From Rhabdornis inornatus (taxonomy: Eukaryota > Chordata > Aves > Passeriformes > Rhabdornithidae), in the NCBI GenBank assembly GCA_013397075.1, contig VWZS01002401.1:1-64000 (forward strand): 64,000 nucleotides of DNA, given 5' to 3'. The position numbers and the translations under genes were made by a program. Positions within the stretch are counted from its first letter, which is position 1, and each line of letters begins with the position of its first letter. The notes under the pieces were generated by a model. That model was not told where the DNA came from and made no database searches. It was given only the letters and a program-made list of their open reading frames with translations. This document shows positions 35,930-47,874 of this stretch, one piece after another.

Positions 35930-38900
35930 CTTGCCTACAGCTCTTCAACAAAGTAAATTTCAATTTGCACTTAAGTAGGGATTGATTGCTAAGACTAATC
36001 TACTGCATTTTCTCTTTTCTCTCCCTGAAACTTGATATCCCAGGATGATGGGATAATGAAACTACACAAAAATTTGCTACAATTCCAGTAAGAATGTTGA
36101 ATAATCAGGAAAAGGACTTTTTGCATGACAACTTAAAATACCCTTAAAATACTTGGTAAGATTGAGCGTCTAACAACTTGTTTAGGTATTGAAGTTTCCA
36201 ACTCAAATATAGTTATAAAAGAAAATTATGGGGAAAAAGAATTAATGTTTAAAAAGTAAAAATACTATTGGACATGATTTGTGTCTGAATGTGAATCTGG
36301 GACAAAACATTCGAGTGTGAATGTGGTTGAGCACATGTTTAAATGCTGTTACAGTAGAGATTAATTTTTCATTTGTTTCAGTGCTGTTCTCAATAAGAAT
36401 ACAACACTAACCTATCAGATAAAAATCAGTGTGAACACATCAGTGTAAACGGAGAAATGTCAGCTTTTGTGCAACCTAAGAAGCCAAAACCTCACCTTGT
36501 GAATTTTTCAAGGACATCTCCAAAGATAAGATCATGGCCATGACAGCGATCACACACATCATGCACACTGTTGGCAGATTAATTTTCACCTTGTCTTGTT
36601 GGAAAAAGAAATGCAAAAATGTTTACATCTTTAGTTAATATTTTCATGGCAAAGGTCAATTATTTTTGTAAAATGAGATTTCATGTAATGGGTATTTTGA
36701 AGATATTGTGCAAGAATTCCTTTTCCTGAAAATTCAACATTCTTGCTGGAACTGTAGTAAATTCACAAGTAATTGAGCCTTAGGATAATATTAACATTAT
36801 AACATCCATTCTTTGCTCTTTTAATAAACATACAGATTTCTTTATTGGCTGAGTGAACACATTTGGCTTTCAAGATTTCTCTGTTTAGAAATTGTATGTC
36901 CATTGACTCTTCAGTCCATAATTCAGAGAACACCTCACATATACAGAAATAAAGTTGTCTTGCTGATTATAGAATCATACACTTTTAATAGGAAAACTCT
37001 TTTCAATTTAGCTTCTGTGAATGAATAAAAGTTATCACTCCAGGTATATTAAGTGCAGATTTAGAAAAAAAAGCTTTATGTGCATAAGCAAAATTGCATT
37101 TTCTAATTACAGAAATGTACATAATTTTAGAGGTAATTGACCAACAAATGTTGTGTGTGAATCTGTTTAACCCAACTGCATAAGTCATTTATAAAGTGGG
37201 AATATAGCTAAGATAATAATTTACAGAGGCAGTATAAATAGCAATTAAGAACAGTTTGAACGTTTGCCTGCTTTCCTATAATCTTTCCATGTAGATGTCA
37301 TAAGGACACAGGAGGAGAGGAACCTAAAACCTGTGACAAATCTAAACATGAGGTTACATTTAAGATTTCAGGCAGACACTTCTGCAGGAAGCTCAGAGAT
37401 CTGCCCAGAAAGATTCAGCTGCATAACCAGGTCCTTAGGGAACATGTTTCCAAGCAAAATCCAGGAGCAACACAACAGCTATTCAACTTCAACACAGAGC
37501 CAACTGTGTGCACAGTGCTAATGCTGTCACCTTCCCAACGAGAAAGAAACACAAAGTCCTGATAAATCCAGACACTTTGAATGTCACTGCTCTTTGCCCA
37601 GTAACATGACATCCATCATCAGCTCTGCCTCAGCACTGCCAGGGTGTTTATTCATCAAAACCAAAACCACCTTAATTGGCAAACTTCCCTCTTCTGCTCT
37701 GAGGCACCACAGGATGTTTAAATGCTACTGGCTCCAACTCCACCCCAATGATAAGCAAAAAGAGTTTGATAGGTACCCTTCATATTTAACCAATGCCTTT
37801 TTGAAATACTATAAAATCCATACAATTACTAGGACAGTCTCAAAATCTTCTAAACCTGGAAGATTGCAGGATTTGAATGTTTGCATCAGACTTCTATAAG
37901 TGCAGTTATCAATCTTACATGGGCTTTCTCAAGAAATATTAATTTGTGACAAATGGAAAATCTCCAGAACAAATAAAAACATCAATGTATCCAAAAAAGC
38001 CAAATTCAAGTCCAATTTGAATGTGACTTTGAGACCTGACATCACAGGTGAATGTCTTTACCACTGGATATTCTTTCCATCTTGTTTCTCTCAGAAAGTT
38101 TTGAAAAGCCTTGGGTTTATCCCACTGTGGTACAGAATCACTTCTGAAATCTCAGGAAAAAACAATGCCTGGTGTGGAAGAGAATTCCTGTACACAACTG
38201 TGTCAGATGCTGGATTTAAAGCTGTGTTTGCGTGTCCTGCCACTCTTTCTTGGCATTTTTTTCCATGCTTGGTGGCTGTGCTTGTCTGAGGTCTGAGCAC
38301 TTCTCCAGCAACACACCAAGCCTTCCTCAGGTAGAAATCAAGGTATAGTTACTTCTGCATATAACAGGAAAGCACTTCTGCACAAAGCAGAAGTACCAAG
38401 ACCATTATGAATAGTAGTCTTTCCAAGACTATTATAAATAATAAATTCCCAGGAATTTTCCTACACTTATAATTGGGTCCACAGCTCTGCTGTGTGTTGA
38501 TTTGGCTCACATACTTCATGGCAGCTACACTTACAAGGTGTCCTACAAAGAAAAATGCTTATTGTTAGCTATTGTTAGCTTTTAGTTTCCTCATTTATGC
38601 TTACATCTTTCAGCTGAATGTATAAACCTGTACTGAAGAGTAAAGAATAACCTTCCCTAAGAATGGAGCACAACAAAAAAGAATCGTTTAAGGAATTGGC
38701 AGGGTTGGTGGGAATGGGGGAAAATATTCAAACCTCATGAGAGAAATTACTGTGCAAGAATGTAAGCAAAACAATTTGATCCATATAGTACAGAGGGAAA
38801 TTCTGCAGGTATGCAAGAAGTGATGTGTTCAGGTAGTATGGGGTGAATCAGATGAACAACTTGGCATGGCAGGATGTACTAAATTTACTATAAATCCTTA

Positions 38901-40155
38901 TTTTATTTTTTTTGGTGAGACACATGAATCCTGCCCATTTGTTACCATTGTATGCCCATTCATATCCCCCTGGAAAAAATGCATTTTGTGCAAGTGTGTA
39001 CTTAGATCTGAACACCGTTTCAGCCACCAAATAAAAATTCTAAGTAATCCTTTGGAAAAATACTGGTAACCTTTAAAATGTAATTGCTTTTGCAAACTGA
39101 CAAGTAATTATCCAAAAGCAAAATGCACATTAGGCATTCGAATAATGAAATGTCAGTTAATATAATAGAAGTGTCATTTTATTTTTTACTTTCAGAAATT
39201 ATTTTAGTCTTAAAATTAATCTATATATGCATAGGTAAATGTATTTTGCAATTATGCTTATTCACATAAAATAAAATCTTACAAAGCTGTGCTATTTCTA
39301 CCTACAGACTGCTTGCTTATGTCCTTGAACTACCACTGGTATTTTTAAAGGTACGAATACCACTACTACTACCAGCTGCTTCAAGCCTGCATTTATTTTT
39401 AAGTGCGCTCTGCAGTATTTTGCTGCTTTCCAATGGAATTTTAAATATCAAAAAAGGTATTAAACATGGCAGTGCAAACACTGCAACTGAAAATGCACTC
39501 CTTTGAGTACTGCAACATTTGCACCCCAGTACAACTGTTTTTTTAGAGAGCCCTAAGTATATCACATATGTGTAGAAACAAACACATATGCTGTAGATTT
39601 ACATACTGCCTGTGTATCTTCAGATCCACACAGACTGATGCAGATTAAAGCAATTAAAATGTTTTCCAAAGCCCATGATCATATTTTATTCCTATGTATG
39701 TATAAATATTCATCTACACATACATGTATTCTCCTGTGAGGGTATAGCAGGTGACTGTGTGCTCAATAAACCAGAATTCAGTGTGAGCAAAATAAACAAA
39801 ATAAGTTAAAAATGATATGGATGTGAAACTAGTACTCATGTTGTAATACCATATTTTAACAAAATAATTTGGAAGTACAAAATAAAATGTGGAGTATTTG
39901 AATAGAATCAGAAATGCAGCCCTGTTCCAAAGACATCCATCATTTTAGCTGTAAAATTCATTCTATTTCAGCTGCATCCCTGCTTTGGGTAGCACTATAA
40001 GTGGGCACAAAAATACACCATCTGTATATTTTTTAGTAACAATAGTTACTCTAACAGGTTGCTTTTCTTTTTTTAAATATAGTTAGCCACTTCTTAAAAT
40101 GCTTTATTTCCTGTCTCTATCCAAGAATGGTTTCTATTTAATAATCTATAGAACT
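35930..40155. other. AT-rich DNA, no gene seen
   Basis: About 4.2 kb of AT-rich sequence. Adjacent plus-strand frames of 101 and 129 codons at 37594-38289 lack motifs, splice context or a promoter, and are crossed by frames on the other strand. A 10-base direct duplication, GCTATTGTTA, lies near 38565. Confidence 0.55.
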
Positions 40156-40159
40156 ATGG

Positions 40160-40720
40160 GATTATAGAATGGTTTGGATTAGAAGTCGCCTGAAAGATTG
40201 TAGTTTCAAACCTCCTGCCATGGGCAGGGACACCTTTCACTAGACCCAGTTTTTCAAAGCCCCATCCAACATGACTTTGGACACTTCCAGGGATGGGGCA
40301 GCCATGGCTTCTCTGGGCAACCTCTGCTGGGGTCTCACCACTGTCAAAATGAAGAATTTCTTCCTAATATCCAATATAAAACTACTCTCCTTCAGTTTGA
40401 AGCCATTTCCTCTCATTCCTTATTCCCCCTTGCACATTCCTCATACAGTTTCTCCTCCAGACCCTTCACTATCCCCATTGCCCTCTTTTGGACACTCTCT
40501 AACAGCTTAATTTCTTTTTTTATATTGAGGTGCCCAAAACTGCACACAGGACTTAAGCTGAGGCTGCACCAGCTCAGAGCAGAGCAGCACAATCCCCTCC
40601 CTTGCCCACCCAGAGATGTTGTGCCTGATGCCCCTCAAGGCATGGTTATCATATGTAAAAATAACCATCCAGCCCCAACACGACTCTGCTCCCCACCCAG
40701 GCCTCTCATCAGGCACTGTC
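40160..40720 (-). repeat. CR1 LINE fragment, RT C-terminus to 3' end
   Basis: The 3' terminus lies at the left (TTATAGAATGGTTTGGATTA). The typical blocks follow (CCTGCCATGGGCAGGGACAC; GCTTCTCTGGGCAACCTCTG). At the right the minus strand encodes LKSCVQFWAPQYKK, a CR1 reverse-transcriptase signature. Frames are broken. Confidence 0.9.
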
Positions 40721-42183
40721 TGAGTTATTCTGCACTCATTTTGGATTTGATGAGAATAAAAGTGATATTTCCTACATTTTAAGGGAAAAAGCAGAGATTT
40801 TTCAGGGCAACATTTTAACTTGAATAACTGAAAACTTTGAGTTCTAATTTGTCCCTGTAAGTCCTACTGAGAAACAGGTATAGCATTTTGGAAAACAAAA
40901 GGCTGTGATTGGTCTAAATTATAAGCTTTTTGGAAATGGTATGCAGAGTTTTTGTTAAACTTACTAGGTGGGCACACAGATTTGTAACTTTACACTAACT
41001 CAGACACTAATTTAGCCACATATTTTACAGGAAAAGCAGGAACAGAAATAGGTAGTTTAACTCCTTTCACCCCTCTTATTAATTTTTCATTACAATAACT
41101 CTTCATTCAATTAAAAACCCAAGAATTATTAATTGCTCCATCTCCATGTACATGCAAATTACTGAACTTCTTTATTTAGTATATATAGTTCTAATTTAAT
41201 GAGCTCACAATGAGACTCTTGCCTGATTCATAACATGCAAGAATAAAAAAGAAATTGCCTTGTAGTTGTGAAAATTGATAATGCAGTTCATTCTTGAGGT
41301 ACCCTGCAGATGCAGGCACCATTTTTTAATCATCCTGATCAAGATATCTGTAAGACTTCATTGAGCATCTCTGTCTCCCCACGTGTCTGTGCCTAATACC
41401 AATGAAAACCAGACAGCACAGCAAGAGCCACAGTCACATCTGGCCATAGGGGTAGGTGCACATCTGAGAACCAGAGCTATAATCACAGAAAGCATACAGT
41501 TTATTTATGGTAACAGATGCAGGAAAATGTAATTTTGATGTTCTCACAAGGACAATATTTGGAGTTGTCTTCAACTTCGATATTTCTCATTTTGTTCTGG
41601 TGCTTAAATGTACACTGTTCCTTCTTTGTTGGATAACTACAATTGGGCAGATAAACCATATTTATGCTTCTCTTTCATAATGGAAGATTCATACTTCCTT
41701 CCAGAAAACATTCACATAATAAAATGTAGTATTAATAAACATTAATGATGAAGGCTTGAAACCTATTTTGATGAGCATTTGTGCCTGCAACATGCAGCAA
41801 GGCAAACATCTGTTGTAAATAACACAAGGGAGGTAGAAATATGACCATTCAGTTTTCTAAACAGAAATTTTAGAGCTGATTTTTGAGCTATTCATCAAGC
41901 TCTTTTTTTCAGCAATAGAACAGAAAAAGGAGCCAGAATGGCTGGGTAAACACCCTGTCTCTGCTTCCTCTGTAAAAAGACAGAGCTAGCTCACACATTT
42001 TAAATATCTACAGAGCCACTTGTTATGAAGACTATGCTTTGATGCTATGTTGATATCTCTGTGATTATCTGAGTCATTTCCATGGAAAAGGAAAGAGCAA
42101 AGAACACTCTCTTATATTATTCCATGGTAAAATGGGAAGATGGAGCAGCCATGAAGCAGATGTTCTCACTGAACTGCTTTACC

Positions 42184-42196
42184 TCCCCCCCCCACC
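42184..42196. repeat. Poly(C) tract
   Basis: CTCCCCCCCCCCACC is a short homopolymer run and a likely site of length variation and sequencing error. Confidence 0.6.
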
Positions 42197-44656
42197 TTCC
42201 CACACACATTCCCAAGATTCAGACATGTAATATTGCTATTTTGGAGGTGAGTGAGCTGTGACTAGTTCATAGCAGGCTTTTTCAGTGAACCAATTTTAAT
42301 TTTTAGTAATACTAAGCACAGCAAGCATAAACAGAAAGAATCATTTTGTGATGACAGCGATGAATTTCTTGCCATTTCCTCTATCACAGTAAGGAAATGG
42401 GAAATACATCCAAAAAACATTTTCTTCTGCAGATTCATCATCACTAGATCATATTTTATTGCTATTATATGAACACTCTATTGAGATACTTGTGCTTAGA
42501 GAACACCTTCTCATTTTTGCAATTTCCCTTTTATAACTCTAGAATTCCAACTAATTTCTGCCTCATTACTTTAATATAATTCCCCACTGATGAGAATCTT
42601 AGGAGAAGGGACACATTTTATGACTCCAGTTCCTCTTCATGAAAAGATTGTAAAAATATGTATAAAAGTGATAGAGTTCAACAGAAAAAGGACAGGCATT
42701 AAAGGCTCAGCCCAGATCTATTTATTTTTAAAGATTTTTCTCCCGTGTGCCACTGAATGACCAAAGGAAACAAAAAAGAAACTTCATATATCAGGTAAAA
42801 AGAATTTAATTAAAGGAAGAACACAGTATGAGTTTGATTTTGATTTTTTTTTACTAGAACCACCAGCTCCTCCTAGGGATAAAAGACCAAGGGTGAGGAT
42901 ATATGCTAAAATTAACCTGGTAAGAGACTCAGAACTTTTGCAACAGATAACCAGAGTACTACTTTAGGACTTGAAAAAATATTTAGGTGTTATCACTACC
43001 ACAAAATTAACTCAAAGTAGAAAAATTAACAGAAAACCCACAAAACAAGCTAAACTAATTTTTGAACACCATGGTCCTTCCTCATTCACAACATGCAATT
43101 AATCCTCTCCTGCCATTTATATCCCCAGTGTCATGCCATATTGAGCATTCTTGGCACTAGAAGTCACTTAGAACCAATTAACATTCAACTATCCATTTCT
43201 CAGGACTGTGTGCTTTCTATGTTTTTATGCACACGAGGAGCAGCTGTCACATCCACCTTTCAGCAGCTTAACAAGCACTTAGATGCTCTCTCCAGGTTCA
43301 GTAGCTGCTCACAGTCAGGCTGCTTTCAATTCACTCAAGGGGTTGAACTCTTGCTTCTTCCCTAGCAGTAGCCTTGCAAAATTATCTCAGCTGGAAGTCG
43401 GTCCCCACTCCCTAAATTTTCATCTCTGCCTTTAATGGATTTTGTGGCAGACTGTGCAGCAGTTTCCAAAAGTGATTTCGGGACACATGGGAAATTCATG
43501 GTCTCCAACTCTCAGTTAGCTGATGAATGGCAGGGGTCATCTAACAACAGCACCATCAACAGTTTCAGCACTACCACTGTGCAACCAACACTTCCTTCTC
43601 AGGACATGAAGTGAATAGAAGTACTGTCCTGGCTAAACACTTCTATGGATCAGGGAAATGGGGAAGAAGTAGGAAGACAAGAGATTAGAAGTTTCACAGC
43701 ACCTCTTGCCATAGCTCTGTGCTAAGTACTCAGTGCTGGATGAACCCTAGCCCAGATATGGAAGAAGCAGGATTTAGAGTGGGTCTACTCACCCAAAACA
43801 CTGGGGAAGAAACACCCTATCAGTTTAATCAGAGCTCTGCTGATTACAGACGAGAGGAAATGCCATTATAATGGGCTATGCTGCCTTTTCCAAAACTCTG
43901 CTCACATGCAGTTACCCTGTGGGTTTTTTGGACCTGCTAGCAAACAACATCCTTGGAAGCACATAAGTAGGAACATATGGATCCCCTAGTGATCATCTTG
44001 CTGAGATAACCCCCACAAAGAAACTACTCCATGTCTTGTGGTAATCTGTAATTGCTGAACTTCCAGCTAATAGCATTCCTTCCCCAGGGCTCTGTGAGCT
44101 GCTATTTGTAACTCTAGACATATTGTGAGTGACAAGCAGCTGAGCTGACACCTACAGCCTGTGGGAAACAGACCTTTAGTTTGCACATCCTTTTCAACCA
44201 TTTTAATGCCGCCCACTGATATAAGGAATAACAGTTGTGGAACTTCCTCTTGAAAATGCTACAGCTAAAATAAAGCTGCCAAGGTGTCCTGGTATAGGCC
44301 ATCTTGTTTCTTGCATAGAACACTGTCATAAAACTGAATGCTGCAACAGGAGCAGACAGCATGCCAAGCAGACAGTGCTGATCTGAAATGTACCCAAAAT
44401 AACTAAACCTCCTGAGCCTGGAAATTCTGGCTGGAAATTCCATTACAATAACCTTTCCAGCACTGGCACTCTGGGATGTGGAAAATAGTCTGTTCTCTTG
44501 GTCTTGTTAATTCTTTGATTTATACTCTCTTTTGTGTTCAGCCCCAAATAAGTCAGATTCTACTCAATTACAGTTTGAACTAGAGAATATTTCCTTACTC
44601 AGCTGAGTGGTGGTGTTTCATCACAGTGAAATAAAAAAGGCTACAAAGATGCAGGG

Positions 44657-44690
44657 TTTTCTTGTTTTGTTTTGTTTTGTCTTGTTTTTA
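44657..44690 (+). repeat. (TTTTG)n-type microsatellite
   Basis: CTTGTTTTGTTTTGTTTTGT followed by CTTGTTTTT gives several imperfect copies of TTTTG. Confidence 0.8.
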
Positions 44691-45370
44691 AGAACCAAAG
44701 CTTGCTATGCCTCTTTTTTTAATTACTACTCCATTTTTCTAGGAACCTAGTTAGACCAGGAAAATACTACCAGCTACCTATCTGTGAAAGCTTATCACAA
44801 AAAAAGAAGAAATACACCAGATAAGAACCAAAAATAATCCCCCAAAAATCATCATATCTGCAGAAGTGAATTCCACCAATAAGCCTGTTCTGGTGCAAGT
44901 ATAGCAGGGAGAAATTTTTTCTGAGCAAAACACAACTAGACCTTGACTAATCCTTCACACTGAAATAAAGTTATATTTGTGTACCTGGGAAAACTCTAAT
45001 AAGTATTGTAGTCAAAGAAACTATTCTGATAGAAAAGGGAGAGTAATCCTGTATTCACATGTTAAAAAGTCTTGGACTGGTTCTTCAGCATTTGCCACTC
45101 AGAATTCACTTCTGATTTTCTTGCCCAGCACAGCAATCACTGCCAGTCTCAGTTACAGGTGCACTGGTAGATAACAAAAAGATGCTGAGGAACAGCCCTA
45201 ACTTCATTTATGAGTTCAATTGTGTTCTCAGAAGGATAGATCAGTTTTATTTGTCCCTATCTAGTTTTCTTCCATTATTTTCAACTTCTTAGAAGGAAGA
45301 GACTCCCATATTTGTCCTTTCCTTATTGGAAGCCTCCACAGTGAAGATGAGGCACTATCAGAAGATGTAA

Positions 45371-45850
45371 TGTCACTGCCAGCAGGCAGAGACATCGAGA
45401 CTGGTCCAGCCAGGGAGGTGCGTGGCAAAAATAGAGTGATGGGAACAGGGAGAACGATCCAGAAAACACAGGAATTTACTAATGGTTAAAATAAAAAATG
45501 AAGAAGCTGTGCACAGAACAAGGGATCATATCTCGAGGACCCTGGAACCAGGAAGTCACAACAATGTCTGGGGTGAGGTAGAGGGTGCAGGGTCCAACCA
45601 ATAACGAGGTAAGAAACAGAACCACACATGAAAAGGGCAGTCAGCCAACCGTGTATGGAAACTGAGAACAACACCCTCTTTGTAACAGACCGATTGAAAT
45701 ATTAGCTCCCATGAGGCAACTCTTCCGTTCTCTCACCCTAATGTCAAAGGTTCTCTTGCCTACTAAGTGCTTCCCAGGGTCAGAGGCTGATGCTCTGCAT
45801 ATGCAGGTGAAGCCACTCCCCTGTCCATCCCCACCAGACCCATTTCTACA
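45371..45850 (-). mobile_element. Candidate solo LTR, ERVK-type
   Basis: The left end, TGTCACTGCC at 45371, resembles TGTCGCTACC, the start of the LTR at 35201. The right end, TTCTACA, closes at 45850. Flanks ATGTAA (45365-45370) and ATGTTA (45851-45856) match at 5 of 6, as expected for an aged 6-bp duplication. An inverted CCAAT box (CCAACCAAT on the plus strand near 45594-45602) lies inside. No clear AATAAA was found on the minus strand; AGTAAA occurs near 45474. Length is 480 bp. Confidence 0.45.
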
Positions 45851-45859
45851 ATGTTATAA

Positions 45860-47140
45860 TGTGGAAATCACTGATCCCTTAAATCTTTGTGATCTTGACT
45901 CTGCTACATATTAAAAGATAAATGTAACCAATAGCTTTTAACAGTAGGGATATGTAAGAAGAAAATATGATCTGGCACATATAAATACGTAGTTTAATTC
46001 CTGTATACCATTAGATAGCTAAGTTAACCATCAACCCCTGATAATGACCCATTCATTTATTTAGCCAGCAGCACTGATGTCCTACTTTTTGGTGGATTAC
46101 CAATAAGAGTCCTGATTAAAAGGAAAACAACTATTCCTTCCACATGTTTATACGAAATAGTCAAGAAAAAACTGACCTTTCACACTGAAAAATTTTGTTA
46201 AATTTTATATAGGGCTTTTTGCAATAATAAGTTTGAATGCTATGGTAGGAAGCTGATTTGATCTGCTCTTAATCAGCTTTGTGAAGATGCAGTAATTTAG
46301 CGAAATTGCCAATTTCACTTAGGAGTTTGAGAAATATGGCTCAGTTTCTGAAGTCAAGCCTTTGTCCATAACAGTGAAAATAGACCATTTTTTAATGAAA
46401 ATTACAGGACTAGAGGGTGAAAAATCACCTTGGCCAGTGTCCATTTCAAATTCATATTTATTGTTGAAGGCTGATGAATGGGTTTTACACCTAATTGTTA
46501 CGCTGAAATCTCCATGCAAAGTCTATCCTGCCACAGGAGAGAAGGAACACAGCCTGACAGGGCAGGGTTCCATCAGTGATCATGTTCTTCCTCAGGGTTA
46601 CAGGACACTGCTGCAGTCCCCTCACTTGTGACCCACTCTCAGCTGTTTAACTACAGCCAAAGAGGTGACCTGGAGCAGCAGGTGGTCGCACTGGCACTCT
46701 GAACTGTGTGTGAACTACACACATCCTGCTACAGGAAAAACCCACAGAGGTACCTCATGAACATATGTATCACATTGACATACTGTCCATACAGTTCCCA
46801 TGCAAAGCCAGCACATCTACCAACTCTTTTTGAGTTGTATCACTCTGAGATATTTATTAGAGATGAAGATACTTCATGACACTGTGACAGTTTTGCTATT
46901 CTCAGTTTTCTTCCGGATCTGAATAGGTTAGAAAGAAGAAAAAGAGGTTCATTTTCAAAACTCACATGCACAGCAGGTGCTTCTCAAGACCAGATTTGAC
47001 TACTAGATATCCCTGTCATACTCAGATGAGATAAGGCTTCCCTAGAAAAAAAATGACAGCAACTGAAAAAGAAAAAATGTCGTATATCACCAGGGAAAAA
47101 AAAGTTAGGTAATATTTTTCCTTTTCCTAAAATGGGACTA
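45860..47140. other. AT-rich DNA, no gene seen
   Basis: About 1.3 kb with mirror-image frames on both strands at 46319-46631. I see no motif or repeat in it. Confidence 0.5.
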
Positions 47141-47149
47141 TTTCAGCTA

Positions 47150-47660
47150 AGGCAATGAAACATATTCTGGAGTCTCAAGTGCTAGCTGCAGGCTGCAGTG
47201 CTGCTGGCCAGGACAACCAGGACAGATGTGCAGAACTATGGCACTCGTCCCTGCACCCCTTGTCCAGGCTGGAATGCTCCCAGTGCTCCTCAAGCTCTGT
47301 GAGCAGGAGGACAATGTCAGTCTGTTCCCATGGAGGGACAAGGCCTGGCCCTGGATGCCCTGAGACTGCCAGCAGTCACTTGCAGGCAGGGGGAGGAGGC
47401 ACCCTGGGATGGAGGCAGCTGCTTTGGCATAGTGCTGGTGAGCCCTGTCCCACCACCAGCCTCTCCTTGCTGCCCTGTCCCTCACCTGGTGCCTCCTCCT
47501 GGGGGGCTGGGTTTATCTTCTTCATGGGCATCCTCTCCCCCTGATCCACTGTGGGCATCCCTGGGAGATGCTGCCTGTCCTGAGTGGTGCCCAGCAAAGT
47601 CTCCTGATTGCACACTAGCTGATATCCCTGCCTAGGCATCTGTCCACCTAGCTCCATGCA
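47150..47660. other. GC-rich block of unknown origin
   Basis: Roughly 500 bases are far richer in G and C than the surrounding DNA but poor in CpG, so this is not a CpG-island promoter. Overlapping open frames of 93-129 codons occur on both strands, a common effect of high GC. I recognise no protein motif, LTR signal or CR1 block. It could be an old inserted element or a decayed retroposed copy. Confidence 0.5.
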
Positions 47661-47811
47661 GATTCCATCACCTCCAAGCAGCAGTACTGTGCATTTCTCT
47701 CCACCCTGTCTTTACTATGACACCATTGTAATAACATGTGCTTATTGAATAATACCAGAAAGAAAAAACCCAAACCCTTAGTTCAGAATGTGCAATTCTA
47801 TGCCCCTCCAA

Positions 47812-47870
47812 ACAATAGAATTCTTTAGTTTGGAAGAAACCCTTGAGATCATCAAGGGTCATTTGCCCTA
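47812..47870 (-). repeat. CR1 LINE 3' terminus
   Basis: CAATAGAATTCTTTAGTTTG, then GAAGAAACCCTTGAGATCAT and CAAG follow the reverse-oriented CR1 3' end with few changes. It is a very short truncated copy. Confidence 0.6.
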
Positions 47871-47874
47871 AATC

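Larger units (their letters stand above)
40725..45360. other. AT-rich DNA, no gene seen
   Basis: About 4.6 kb with short chance frames (at most 109 codons) and simple repeats only. I see no recognisable exon or interspersed element. Confidence 0.55.

Noticed and set aside
37594..38289. Two consecutive plus-strand frames (101 and 129 codons) suggesting a split gene
   Set aside because: Opposite-strand frames cover the same bases, and there is no recognisable peptide and no splice or frameshift signature joining them.
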